Notes: a model not told the origin generated them from the letters alone. A DNA stretch of 64,000 nucleotides from Rhynchonema sp. JSB1_4 (GCA_030248065.1 JASAMV010005983.1:1-64000), one strand, 5' to 3'; positions 47,301 to 62,300 are shown, counted from the stretch's first letter. A program made the numbers and translations.

Positions 47301-50300
47301 GACTGTACTGCACGTCACGCACTGAAGGTACGGATATACGATACGAAAAAGAGGAGGCTACATGACATTACGTTTTCTGTCACGCATACGCTATGGGCAC
47401 CACTGATAGAGAGGGCACATCAGCTACAAGTATTGACAGGTTTCATAAAATATGCGGTTGCGCCGAAAGGCTTGCCATAGGAAGAGTGGTAGTGTTGCAT
47501 TTGAAACGGAGAAACAAGGACAGCAGCGTTCCAGAGCCATATAGTAATGCAGCATCTTGCACTTCGTTGCTATGTGGATAACGAGGCAGAGCAGTTGCCC
47601 CGCTAGATGATGTTTCAAACGTCAGTGATTAAACCTTCGTCTTCGGACTCGGACAAGAACGTTTCGTTCATTGCCTCTGGATTTTGTGGTCTGTATTTCT
47701 CCTCCATTACAGTAGTCGTCTCGGTGATTACGGTAGTTTCGGTTACGGTACGTAACGTTTCGATGACGGACACGTAGCCCAGGCGCTGAGCGATTGCCAA
47801 CGGCGTTTGACCGGCCTGCGCGTGTGGATTTACACGTTTATAGACAGTCGTGTAACCCGCGCCTGACTGTTACACTCATCTCAGAAAAAGAACAACAAAA
47901 ACACAATTCAATCTCTACCAACCGTGGTTTGAGCATTAGGCGACGCGCCCTGCTCCAACAGCACGCGCACGACCGAGTTGTGTCCCTGTTGTGCTGCCTG
48001 ATGCAACGGGGTGTACCCCGCACGCGTGGCCGTGTCCACCTTGGCACCATTGGCCAATAGGAATCGAACCATGTTGATCTGGCCGAAATGGCACGCCACA
48101 TGTAGCGGGGTGTAGCCAGCCTTGGTCTTCGGATCGATCTGACCCTTGTGTTTCGCCAGCACCTGAACATGGTAGCATGCGCCAACGTTGTCAATAATGA
48201 CGAAAAACCACACTAATAACGGGGAGCGCATGTACATTCCAAAATCCTTTGTGAACAAAAAAATGGCTTTCTTCGACTGGGGCTCGAACCCAGGTCTTCC
48301 GCCTAACCGGGGCATTGCACTACCAACTGAGCTATCGAAGTGCCTGCCCTTGGACGCAAAGTTTTTGGTCATATACGTATGCGATTGTGATTGCCGTTTC
48401 TGCTGTGATGCACAGACCCACAAACTCACCCATTGCTTCAAAACCACAATGCAAAACAAACCTCTGCGACGCTCACGCGATCCTCTTGCGCACACATGTG
48501 CATTGGCGTCAGGCCATTCTTGGCTGAAGCGTCCGGGTTTGCCTGCAAAACAAACGTCAGACCAATACCATCGACAGGTTCAACATACTAGTTTCAACTT
48601 CAAGTGAGATTTTATAAAACGGTCACAGGCACCTTGTGTTCGAGCAGCATTGCCGACATATCGCGATGTCCCTCTTGTGCACTCAGATGCAGCGGACTGA
48701 ATCCGGCCTTGGACTCGGAGTTCGGGTCGGCTTTGAACTGCAGCAGCTGGCTGGCGATCTCCATCTGCACAATTGCAAATCACGTGAAGTTAAGAATATG
48801 GTGCACATGTATATCCGAAAAGGTTTACAGGTACCTGATTCTTCTTGGCAGCAATATGCAACGGCGTGTAGCCATTCTTTGCGGCGGCATGCGGACTCGC
48901 GCCCTTCTCCAGCAACAACAGCGCGATCTTGTCGTTGTTGTAGTGTGCAGCGACGTGCAACGGTGTCACCTGGTTCTTGCCTTCGATGTCCACAGGCGTG
49001 CCTCGCTCCAACAACAACTTCGCCACCTGTTTAGATTGCAGAAATATAATCTCGAAGTTTCTTCAAAATCTAGTTACAGTCGGCACTCACGTTATAGTTT
49101 CCGTATTTGGACGCCAGATGGAGTGGCGTGAAGCCCTTCTTTGTCAGCACGTCCTTATGCGCTTTGTGATCCAACAAGATTGTGGCTACCTGAAACGTCA
49201 CTCACTTGCAGGTAACTATTGATTCAAATGGTCAACGAACGCTCATCAAACGAAGTATAAACATGAACATGATGGCTGACCTCCTCCTGTCCCTCCTTTG
49301 CGGCGATGTGCAGCGGTGTGTACTGGTCACGTGTGGCTGCATTCACATCCGCGTTCGCTTGTATCAACAACATGCAAATGTCGGTGTTGCCCAGTCGCGA
49401 CGAAATGTGCAAGGGCGTTTGCAGCTCACGTGCCTTGGCGTCAACCTGCAGATCACGAAATGGGTTGGCAAAGTGGTGATCAGGGTCGGCCCTGATTTGG
49501 GTCGCATGACCTTTTGTATCTTAGTCGAACCACTGGTCAATGTCAGCGTAAATGTTGTATGAAGCTACGAAGCGCTGGTCGAAAGTAGTTGCACCAGTTA
49601 GTCACAAAGCAGTCTCAATACGAGAAGAGTCACGTGACACCAAGACAGATCCGATCCGGCCCGATGACCAAATTTGATAACATTCCCTCAATTGTCACAT
49701 AAGTTTAATGCCCGCTTACCGTGGCACCATTTCGCAGCAGAATGCGCACGATGTCGGTCTGATTTGCGCGTGCCGCCAGATGCAGTGGCGTCTCGCCGCG
49801 TACGGTGGTCACGTCGACGACCGCGCCTTGTTGGATCAGGTAGATGACGATGTTCATACAACCCATGAATGATGCGACGTGCAACGGTGTCAGACCGGAC
49901 TGAAGTGGAAAGGTTGAGCATGGAAATTCGTGTGCCAAAAACAAAACAGTAAAACGTGTGGTCTAAAAAGTCTTATACCTCTGTCGTGGCCTCAATCGAC
50001 GCCTGGTATTTCAACAACAGCTCAACGACCTTGATTCGATTTTTCTTGCACGCGATGTGCAGCGGCGTGAATCCGTTGAGAGCACGTGCGTTCGGATCGG
50101 CTTGACGGTCGAGCAACAGCTTGGCAACGCGCACCTGCAAGTGGATTTTGTGTTATGATGATTGTCTGTAATTTCAAAAAATGTTAGAAAATCAGAACAG
50201 AAAAGCTAAAACCCACATGTCCACAATGTGCAGCGACATGCAGCGGCGTCAGATAGTCGACGGTGACGTCATCCACCGGTGCTCGATGGTAGAGCAGAAT

Positions 50301-53300
50301 GCGAGCCGAATCGACGTTGTCACCTTGCGCTGCCATATGCAGCGGGGCCAGACCGTTCTGCACAAATTTTGGATAAAAAAGTTGTTGGTCAACAGACTGT
50401 CTGCGCTTTGGACAATTGTAATCAAAGCTGGTCGAGAAATCAGTGGCATTAGTAAGTCTCAGAATAGCCTTCAAAACGTCATGTGGTCAAAACCCTGTGA
50501 AACATCACCAAGTTTGATACTGACACAGAAAGTTCTTCACGAAAAACCACCGAATGGCTGCGTAACCGACCTTTGTCTTTGCGCTGATTGGCGCGCCCTT
50601 TTCGAGCAGGAGATCAACGACCTGGTCGTGTCCCGAGCGTGCAGCACAATGCAACGGGGTCAACAGGTCACGTGTGCGACAGTCGATCACCGCGCCGTGC
50701 GCCAATAACATCGAGACCTGAAAGAGATATGTATGTTTGAAAATATAATTTTGCTTGATCGAGGGAATAGAAAAATTCTCTGCATTCAGCTAAAGACATC
50801 CAAACCGACCATTTCCGCACGTCCCCACTTGGACGCGACATGCAAGGGCGTGATGTTGTGTCGCGCTTGAAAGTTGACATTGGCGCCCTTCTCCAGAAGC
50901 AGCTGACCGATCGCGCCGTTGCCGTAGTGCGCGGCGATGTGCAGTGGGGTGAAGCCGGACTGAAATCGGGTTGACGTCATTCAAATGCAGAAAGCGACAA
51001 AAATGTGTGTCAAATAAGACATAAAACAAAATCGAGTAAATAATACAGGCAGAAACGACCTTGCTGGTCACATCTGGATTGTGTTCGTTCTGCAACAAGA
51101 GTGTCGCCGCTTTTGTGTCGTCCTTCTTGGCAGCGATGTGCAGCGCCGGCAGTCGCACTTTGCCTCGCGTGTCGTTCTCCAACAGAATCGCCACTACGCG
51201 GTCGTGACCCTGAATAGCGGACGGGCATGGGTGGCTGATGTTTCACGAAACCAAACTCGTCTCGTCTTTCTGATTGCAGTGCAATACATACTGCATACTG
51301 TGGGCTTTGAGACATGAATATATGTATCTGACGCCAGGTGACATACGCTGCCGCTAACTATAAACAGACAATTGCTGCCATTGGGATGTCACAATCAATA
51401 GTACAAACCTGTTGCAGCGCAACTGCCAGTGGTGTAAATCCATCTTCGGTTGCGAGACTCTGGTTGGCTCCGTTGATCAGCAGTAGCGTGACCACCGAAT
51501 CGTGGTTTTCTTGTGCGGCCATGTACAGTGGCGTGAAACCGCTCTGCAATTCAACAAAGTACTGTATTATGAAAATCAATCATAAAAGGTATAGCACAGA
51601 GTTCCACCCGCCAGAACTTACCAATGACTGCACGTTCACATTGGCTCCATATTCAATGAGAATCTTGACGATTGCCTCCTGGCCAGCCAATGCGCCAATA
51701 TGCAACGCAGTGTTTCCTTTCTGCAATGGAGCACGAGTTGTGTGAAACATCAAGGCAAGCACCTTTTTGGAGATGCCGTCGGTTCTGGTTTGGTCTTGAC
51801 CTGGTCACGTGAGTTCTTGTGTTGCAGTTAGAGGTTTATTCGTGAGTCGACATGACACAAATTTTGGCTAGCATAAAACTTGTACCCTTGTAAAATGCTT
51901 TTACGCTGGTCGAACCTGCTGGTATTACCTAATGTGTCTCTAACACACAATCTAACACGACCAAGCCAAGACCGGACCAATCATGGTGTTTGATAGTGAT
52001 ACAAATCTAAATCGTTCCTCCACTGCCCAACCAACCTTGGTGGCCGAGTCGACGTGTGCGCCCCTGTTCAACAACTCCCTGACGATGTCCGAGTGTCCCT
52101 CTTTGCTGGCCAGATGCAATGCGTTCAGTCCATTCGCGTTGGCCGCGTTGATGTCGACGCCGGTCTTGAGCACCTCCAGTACTCGGTCAAGGTTGCCGTT
52201 GCGTGCCGCTCGCAGCAGACTCGACGAACCCTCCGTCTGCAAGGGAATGGGACAACGGTTGGGGCGCTGGCACAACGGTCTGGCACTCTCGTGCGATTGT
52301 GCCGAAGACCAGCTCCAAAGCAAAACTTCTGCTGAATTTTTCTGCGTGAGCTGGAAACTGAGGTCTGTTGCTTGAAAAAAAAATGTACTTGCCATTTTGG
52401 TATTTCAGATTTCAGATTGTTTCAGGTTTCTACATCGACTTTCTGTGGATGAGATGAGTCCAATATTGAATGAGAGCAATTGGTGTGTTTGCTGCACCGC
52501 GACGGTGTAGCGGTTTGTTTTGTTCCCAATTTTATGATACAATTTCGGTAATAAATATACGAGGAAATCGCACGAATGAGCAAAATATAGGGATTTGTAC
52601 AAGCTGAAAGGCACAACAATAAATGGGTGTAAAATATGCGATGACGAAGTCGGTAAAATATGAAACCGTTCAGTTTGGAGCTGAAAACGCTACAACCGGC
52701 TTGATTACCTATGTTTATGATTAAAGTGAAAGCAGCTTACTAAGCCATTTATGTAGCATATCGCTTATCAAAACTTTCAGGCTGTTCTAACGTTCACATG
52801 CTGCTTTGGTGGTGTGTCTATGTGAAACACTTTGGGCGCCGGAGCGTATACCCATTTTGATAAAAAGATATACAAAACACACGAGCGCAGGGTTTTTGGG
52901 TTTGTGCACTTACAGCAGCAGCATGGGGCCTGGATGGAAAGCGCTGCAACAACATGCCGGCATTATCTTACTATTGAGCAGCATTTTACTGGTGATACAT
53001 GTACAACAGTTTGGGTCTGTAAACGACCGCGCGTAATAAAACTGAGCATATATAGGTACATAGATACCCAGCGAAACAAGTTTGCAAAACGTCCGGCTAC
53101 ACCACTTTCGGGTATGTGCGCGAGAGAGAGAGGGGCAGTTTTTTTTGCAAAAAAGAAATTTAATGCATTCTGACGGTCGTGGGCGCACCGCATAATGCGC
53201 GCTGCACGCAGTTAAAGATCCAACTATCGCAAAAAATGTAGCGCTTTATTGCGCAAAAAACAATAACAAAATTACGGACCCTTGAACTGAATCACTTCAC

Positions 53301-56300
53301 GAAAAGGTGACTAGGATCTGAACAGGATTAATCCAACATATGTATATACAAGGTGCACCTACCGAAGTGCATACCATGCGCAAAAAGCGTGCGAGGCTGC
53401 TGGTAGGCCAAGGCCGCTAGCTGAGCTTAATAACTTAAGCCGACGGGCGTAATTTAGCTGGTGCAATTTGAACACCCACCCACGGACTGTACATATGTCA
53501 GATGCGGGCGGGCTTGGCGGGTGGACGCGAACTGCATGTGCGCGTAAAAAACGCACGTCGATGGATATTAGGCAAGCTTTGGTGTTCGTTGACGCTCTTG
53601 AAATCTGATACATTGCTGCCGCACACCAACGGTACGTTGCGTTTGTGTGCATTGCCAACATGTACACACACACCGGTTGATAGATCACAAACGGAGAAAA
53701 AGGGCGAAAAAGCAGTCGGAGCCAACCAACGTGGCAGACTTGATGCATTATGCAGCATTCGCCGTCGCACACTTACACGCGCGAGGGGCCACTTGCTCCC
53801 ACCACGTGCTACACAACCGGTGCTTCGGACTGCGCCGCTGACTAATGAGCTAAATTGGCTCAATTGAAAGCCAGCTCGCATATCCCCCGGACAATTTTTC
53901 GCGCAATTTAACGCCGATTTTCTGCCCGAAGCCCCATCAGGACGCTAACAATGTGAAACATTGAAGATGAGACGAGCAAGACCATATGCATAGCCGTATC
54001 CTGCAGCCAGCTACCGGCTATGGAGCTGACTTTATTACTGCAACATGCCGCAGCCAGCCATCGTGCACAAGCCACTGCTGCTGCTGCTATAGGAGCGGTT
54101 ATCGAACGACTTGCCAGCTACACGTACAGAAGCGGCTGTCTATCTGGCTGGCTGCTGGTTCAAAGCCGGCGCGCGCACGAGCGGGCTGCTGTGAGCTGGC
54201 AAAATGAAAAATACATCTCATATCGTTGGGACACACGTGTGGTTGAGACAAAGGGCAGAGTGCTCTCGCCGTAGTACATCCTGCTGCTGCCTTCAAATGG
54301 AATGCCTGCCAGACGCAGTTGGTTTGGTTCAGGGATGTTTTTGTTGCACGTCAGCCAGCAAGTGGGCTGGGCAACAATAAAAGTACGACGTTGGTGTTAA
54401 AAGAATACTAGCTGTTGCCGAGAGAAGCGAATACTCTTAACACCAACGTGCTTCATTGTTGTTGCCCAGCCCAGAGCTGGCCATTTATAAAAGTTGCAAA
54501 GAGAGCGAGGATCAAGTGAATTTTGAAGGAAATATAAATTATAATCAGCGCAAGCTTATGGAGAATTAATCAAACGCAGGATTAAATGAAATGAACGCGC
54601 ACTGGCAATCTTTTAGGCACAAGTTGAACGACACAACCGAAGAACGGACCGTTATGTCAGTCAGAAAAGTTGGCACGCGCGAGTCTGCGTGGACAGCAGA
54701 ATCCATCGTCAACATCAAAAACACATGTTCTTGCATCGGCCTCAACGAAAGAAATACCACTTCACCTGTGGAGGAACTGAATGACGGGAACCTGTTAACC
54801 ACCCTCGATGGCGAAAGACGCGCCCAGAAATTAACGCACCATGAAGGTTAACAACACGCAAAAAACAAGCGCCAATGGGGCAATGTGAGGAACCTGCATA
54901 TTTTGGGTGTGTACAACACGCATTGGCAAGGCTGAGGCAAAAGAGATTGGCTGTGATACCTCCACACTGGTAGGCACATGTACATAGCAGCACATTTATT
55001 TGTTGCTTGGTCACTCACTGGAACGGTGGAGATTCGGACTTGTAGTTAAATTTTGACAAAAGCTGTTAAAAAAATTTTGTGACCACATCTGACCCATCAA
55101 AAGCTCATAAATGGTCGTTGTTTTAACCGATTGACATTTTGTTGCCCTGATGTACGTACATCAGGAACCATAAACACATAGCACAGCCGATGGTGCAATT
55201 GCCAAACACAGAGGGAATGCAGTGAGTGTTTGGCGTATACATGTACGGGTCGCGATCCTTCTCTCTCTGGCCGGATACGCGCAAAACAACAGCAGCGCTC
55301 AATGGCCACAGCACTGTGCTGCATTGCAACAAACGCGCGCGGGGCATTGGGGGCACATTTATGATCATTGTGCTCTCTGTTGTACATTCACTCACTAACT
55401 GCTCTGCTCTGCCTGTGTACACTTGATTTTATTCGTACTACACGTGTTACTGCAAGTGACCACCAAATCCCAAAAATTGCACAGAACTACATGCCACAAA
55501 ATTACATCCAACACACACACTGTTGTTATTATTTGGTGCTGTTGCTGCCAAATAGGATGAGCGCTGTTGTTTTCAGATCTCTGGATGAACCTAGACTTGC
55601 ACATAGGTACTTTACTTGTGTGTTGGAATTGTAAAACTGACCCCCAACTGATGACAAGGGTTGCACCACACGGTGGGCCAAACTGAGAACTGATGTCACA
55701 AAGGGTTGAGACTTGGGGACGGGAACCATACTTCATAAAAAGATGCGCACATCAAACTCGTGAAAGGATGCCGATGTGAATACACCACAAAATGCATGTG
55801 TTTGGGCAGTGGACAATGCAAGATTACATGGGGCGATAAGAATAAATGCATTTTGCAGAACAAGTGTGTCAGGGTAAGCTTCTCCTATCATGAAACAAAG
55901 TAAATGCAAAGGACGGGAATGAGCCAACAAACTGAAACTGAAGTTCTCTGATTATGGACCCAACTAACACGGACAATGACCGTGTTTGCCCATGCCGTGT
56001 ATCGTGTTTCACATAAATTGCAGTTTTTATTGTCCGTGGCTCCATGCATACGTAAACCATATCGCTTGCCAGACAAAACGGTGTGCATTATGTCATGTCT
56101 ATGGCGTGCGAACGAAGTCGTTCGCCTTCAGTTCGATTGCGCAACGAAGCCACAATTCCTGTTTCATGTTATACCAGCGAGCGGCACGGGGCCTTTGTAT
56201 TCATTGTCGGCTACATCATGCTCGACGGCCAACTTGAATACTAACATTTGAACAGCTGCCATGAGCTGTAGGAATTGAGAACAGTAATATTCTGAAAAGC

Positions 56301-59300
56301 TGATGATACATATCATGAAAACAAGGCACCTTTCTCGATTTGACGGCTGGCTGGGGAAGTTCGGGACCGAGACTTCCTTGGGACGCTTGTAGGTTCGTTT
56401 CCGATACGCTCGCGCCTGGCGGACTCGTGGTTATTATCATTGGTGGGGGTACCATGATGTCCTGTTGCAACTCCAATTATGTGTATCCTTCTTTATATAA
56501 ATACATTTCACGTACAGTTCCAGACGTCTAAAAAATAACAGGTTGCATAAGAAGGCGAAGTGTCAGTGTATAGTCAACATGCAAACCATGCTGTTTTATT
56601 GATGTTTTTTAACATTTTCGTTCCTGTACTATTAAGAGCAACAAATTGAAAACAATTTCAAAAGTTATATGTGTCGTTAAACTGTCAATTGCAAAAACGA
56701 ACTCTGTCAAAACAACGTCAAAGCAAGTTCCACAACAAATGTATAGGTGCATGTTTAACTTTGGTGTTGGCATTTTCTGTAAATATAAAGTCACGAAGGC
56801 GAAATACTACTCGTCAAAAAAATACATCTAATCGATCATGATTCCAAACAGATCAAAACACGGGATGGAAAACTTGTCAAAATTTATTATCTGGAAAATT
56901 GTGAGCAACTGCGGTTGGACTGCAACAGTGCGATCAAAAGTTTGCGACTAAATCCCAACGCTCTGATAGAAAACTGTTGGGCCTTTGGACTCAGAAATAT
57001 AACTCGTTTTCGTCGCAAAAAATGCATATTGAGGCGGCAGCAGGACTAACTCAAATATATTTTACGCGTGTATGTACCTTTGGGTTTGTGACACACGGAG
57101 ATCGCCGCAAAAGAGTAACACAAATACTGCGGGTAACCTGAGCACAGGGTTGCGCGTTCGGAGTGACTGGGTACGCAAAGTGACTGGATCCGCACAGATT
57201 TCGATAAAAATTCACCGCATCTAATAATAATGCATCTGGGTGGGCGCTCCACTTCAGAATTTTTCCGTCGATGAGTCATTTTACATCCAATTCAATGTAT
57301 CGCTGGTGAATAGCCACTTTTTGTGTCTAAATGCTGCGAGCGCTGTATATCGAGTTGTGTTTGTTTTACGGCGAATATGACAAATACAGAACATACGATG
57401 TCGAAATGTAACAGCTGGTCAAACTGTGTTCGGTACAGTAACGCGCCGCATCCGACGAAGAAAATACACAATCAGTCAATCTATTCCAGCCAATCATTTT
57501 GTGGACACGAATAACATCCAAAGTGACACCCTGTACAACCAACGTAACATTGGATAATAATGGACACGTCCTTGCACATACGAACATTAGGTAGACAGCA
57601 TGACACATCGTCCAGCGTTACACATGTAAAATTGAGTTGTCGGTGTTGTGCTTGTGCCCTGTTGATGTTCTAATACCATGTACATTGCACCATCGTAGGA
57701 AAGTGCCTTGGAACTGGGGTACCGCGCACATGTATAGGTTGCAAGCAGCACCTGGTGATTGGCATTGGTATCCCTAATAATCATGTACAATACAAGAGTG
57801 CCGAGTGCGAAAGTGTGAACGTGTGCGCTAAAACAGCCACTCCGCTGCGCCTGTAAAGTGCTGCGTCAACGTCGCAGCCGCATACAAACTGCAGCAAACT
57901 TTGCACTCGACGCACGCACACAGGCGGGACACTTTTAGCACGTCCGTCGGTCCTTGGGTTTGAGTGTGTTTACTTGACCGTCGACAAAACCAAAATATGA
58001 GGAGATACGGATGAAACACACAAAATTTCGAAGAAAGAATGTGTCTTCGTCGCAGCGAAACACTGGTTGACCCTAAAAAAAACTGAGGAAAGAGCACTGC
58101 CATGATCGAAATGCTTGTCCTTGATGTGGCGTTGTGAAACTCACTCGTTTCGACAGCAGAGTTCAACAGATTTTCTCACCACACATGTAACCTGCATGGC
58201 ACAGGACATGAAAAAATAGGCTTGGGTAATGCGCGCGCATAATCTAACCACAGATCAAAGTTTGATGTACAAAAATGCACGACGACCTTGGTAGAATTCA
58301 AATAAATTCGCATGTTTTCGATGGTTATGTTGGCGGACTTACACTTGTGCTTGTGCACGCTTTGCAACAGAAAATCCACGGAGAATATCTGCAGGTTTTT
58401 CTGCATGCAAAAACGTAGGTATAATGATGAGTTCGGAAACAACATCTGTGTTGCAAAAACTGACATTCTATGTGCACAACCGCAACCAACCTTGTTCCGT
58501 TTACGACTTGGTGTCGGACTGAGCCGCAGTTTGGTCCACAATGTTTCCGTGTTCTCGAATATTCGTTTCATTTGAGGGAAAGGGATTGATTACATTGATG
58601 GAATCCCGGGGGATTGAAACATCACGTACAGCAGACGCTAAGCTAGAAACAGCCTTAATTTTCGATTTTGTGACAATTCGAATGAAGCATATAATTCTGC
58701 GTTCTCGAGCCAAAAAAACGGGTCATGTCGTGAGAACGCGCGTTCACGGCAAATCAATCAGCGGGATTAATTTATAACCCGATTCAATGGGTACAAAGTG
58801 GTTTACACGCAGGTTTCGATGAAATTTCGATCGCAATTTTCGTTGTATTTTCGTTTCTTCCTGGTGTTACAACATCACGTCACAGCATACTGGTACGGCA
58901 GGGCTAGAATGTTGCCAGTTGGTTGTTTTATTCCTCACCTCTCAACTAATGCATATCCCATCCCATGTACTACTTATGCGCTACCACTCACATCCGCTGA
59001 ACAAGGGAACATCTCTGGAAAGTTGGTTGGAACACCGGAAACAGCGGCGGAATGCTCTCTAAAAACTAGCTATGCTGCATGTACGCGTACTGTAGGTGTT
59101 ACATACGTATGTCGAAGTCGCGTTTTGGTAGCTGGCGTAGACCCGTATTCACCAACGAAGCTCAGAAGCTCTATTTTACACAATGCGCAAAACTTTACTG
59201 GTTCACAATCGGGGGCTTGCTCTAGTTTGCTAGATTGTTGTAAAATATTGTTTTTTTTTTAAAAATTATTATTCGGGCTACCCTTCTTCTTCGTCATAAA

Positions 59301-62300
59301 AGTCCAGCAGCGCAAGTTATGTGTTGCAACAAACAGTATGTTAGCCCCTTTGACTGATGCGCAATTTACAGGATAAAAAAACTTCCAAAAAGGATTATGA
59401 CATTTCGGATGAACCGTGGAACCAGCAGTACAGGCCCAGGGTTATGAAAATACGTAAAATAATATAACTGATTGTGACCTCGTCTCCTGAGGAATTTTTC
59501 GTCAGCTAAGAAAAACTTTTGACGTATTGGTCGGTTTTGACAGACAGACAGGTAAAGCTTATATAAAAATAAAAAGAGCGGCTGCGTCGGTCTGAAAGGC
59601 GGCCCTGAGCTCTCGCGTCTAGCTCAATTGTCACAACAACCAGGAATATAGCACCTTTTAGCAGTTTATGTTGAATAGACGCATTAACGGCTTGGCGTTT
59701 GTAAAACCAACAAAAACGAGGTGTTGAATGTGAGACGGATTGAGTGTTCATGTATACACACGACGCAAACAAACGAGACAAAACTGGATATTGGATCGCA
59801 TTTCAACGAAGGCGTCTTGAACGATGCAGAGAGCGTCAGGGTTACAGATGTTTGGTCCAGTTTAAAATGGATGATGGTATTGTTTTGTGTGAATAAATTT
59901 ATCACCATCAATTTGGCTTCTTGCCCCACACTCTGATGATCTGAACATCTGCTCTCTTGTGTGTGTTCAAACAATCACAATGATAAACTGTACCGTATTT
60001 CTTTTTTGAATATAAAAAAGACGATTGTGGGAGCGATCTAAGAAATTGTGCTATAGCAAGCCAGCAATTCAGATACGCCACTGAGACGGCAGGTTACCTT
60101 CTTTTTGTCGATGCCATGAGGGATCTGCTGTTGTTCCTGTTGTTTGAGCTCAATCGAAGTCGGTCGAGTCGGTTTCCCTCCTCCGTCACTTTCATCTCCA
60201 CTCTTGTCCATATCGGGTGCCGGTGCTCTCAATTCCGGCTGCGGTTCTGGTTCGTGTTCCGGTTCAGTGACAGTTTCGTGCACCACAATTGTCTGCTCGA
60301 TCAGTACCGACGTGCCGCCCTCTAACGGCTGTTGTTCAACAACAAGTTCGTGTTGTTGCTCGTCTTGAACCAATGCTTCAGCCGTGACCATCTCAGACTC
60401 GTCCGGTAATTTCACCACTGTCGCCATTTCGACCTCTTGTTGTTCTCCCTCCTCCGTACGATCTCCCTTCTTTTCCTCCTCTGCGTCCTGCTCCACCCCC
60501 TTTTCTGTCTTCTTTTCAGGCTCAGTTGAAGCCATTTAATAATATTTGAGTTTTATGAAATCTCATCGACCAGTGGCGATAGAGAGTCGGCAGTAATACG
60601 GTAGCAATATTTAAGTCTGCAAGTTTTCCGTTGGAATATGAACACACCACAATAGCGACACCAAGATTGAAAGCTATTGATAACTATACTGTTTTCAGGC
60701 GCATAAACACGTAACAAAGGACTAGGCGTCCTGTAAGCTATAGAGCTGACTTGCAAAAGTAGAGCCAATTTTGCATGCTTTAGACGCATGTGAAACACAA
60801 GAGCACTTGCTTCCGCTGACAAAAAGAGAAAAATCGTTACTGGTTGCGGGCGCAGATGGCTCACCATACGCATGGTTTTTTGGTCGTCAGAGTCTGCTGA
60901 CTGCGCCGACCAAGAAAGCTGTTAACTCAGTCAGTCCAACTGGCTCGGTTCAGTTCTAGGCGCCTGCATTTGTCTTATTCAAACTTGGCCGCGGGACGCA
61001 GGTACTGACACGCCTCAGGCTTCACAGTCGTCGTCTATACACAATTGGAAGCTTTAATTTTACTGCTTCAAGCGCTAGTGCATGTTTAACGCGGATGGAG
61101 GAGCGCGCTGTTGGGCGCTCCCGGGCGGGGACTATATACGATGTCCCGAATTGGGCACTGGGCTTTACGACATGCATCCATCTGCTGTTGACACGGATTT
61201 GGGATTGCTTGAAACAATGACTGGCTACTGCGCTTTTGCTGAGTTCCGATAAATTTAGTGCGATGCATGTTTGGTTTTGAGGAGTGTTTGTACTGCGACA
61301 AAATGCTCAGTAAGTCACAATACTGACTCTCTCATTGGCAAAATGCTTCTGTACCGTTCATGTTCTCAGGTCTCTCACGATCAGGACAATGCCCGATGTT
61401 TCGCTGCATTTCGAGTGTGCCACATCCACCCTAGAGAATGCCCCGAGCCCGGAAATTGTGCGAGTCCTCTGTGTGTGCATGACACACATACAGTACAAAC
61501 CAATCAGACCAGCGGCATTATACGATCGAACCACCCAGCCCAGCAGTGTGTGTGCGTGGCTGCGCACGCGCGCGTTCGTTTCGGTTTGCGTCTGTTATTT
61601 TCAGTTTTACGAAACATACACAGAATTGTGGATGTACGTATGTATGTATACCATGCTGTATTTAGTACGTCCGGGTTGGACCAATTGGTATGCCACTGCA
61701 GTCACACATATGCACGAGACCATGTTTTTCAGTTCGAGTCCACCAGCGAAGCCCTGTGTTCTCGGCACACCCCTCCCCCCTCCGTCTGACTTCGGGGTTG
61801 GTTTCCATCGATTTCTCAGAGTCGCCATGAGCGGGTACACATGCGCGCGTTAGAAATGTGCATGGTACACATACTGTATGTACATATAGTAACCTGCTTG
61901 ACCATGTCTGCGTCCATTGGGTACGCTTGGACTGTTTCGAATTTGGAATGTTCTCTGACCACCATGCATGTTAGCTGCACCATCATGATTGTAAACAAAG
62001 AGGCGGCGCAGATATATAGACACAAACGTGCTTGGGTAACGACCGACATAACCAAGAACCCGGATGCGCTTTCAGAAAGCCGCTCGTTTTGAGCCCTGCC
62101 TCAAATAACGATGGAATGCAAAGTTCGTGCATATCGGTACCTCATACAGTGCGGATGTAACCGAAATGGTTGCAGAGTTTGACTAAAAATGGCCAACGCA
62201 GTTTGAGTTTGAACAAGTTTGCCCGGAAAAAGCTGGCGCATATTGATGCAGCCACTCTCCGGCAGTGGTGGCAGTTTCAGACGGAAATTGAAGCGCGACG

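Noticed and set aside
52237..52395. ATG-initiated extension of the first ANK exon
   Set aside because: A clear CTTGCAG acceptor separates it from the ANK sequence, and the extension is not ankyrin-like.
61668..61745. tRNA-like stretch (GGTTGGACCAATTGG ... AGTTCGAGTCC)
   Set aside because: The A-box match is poor, the B box has a mismatch, and no consistent acceptor or anticodon stem can be drawn.
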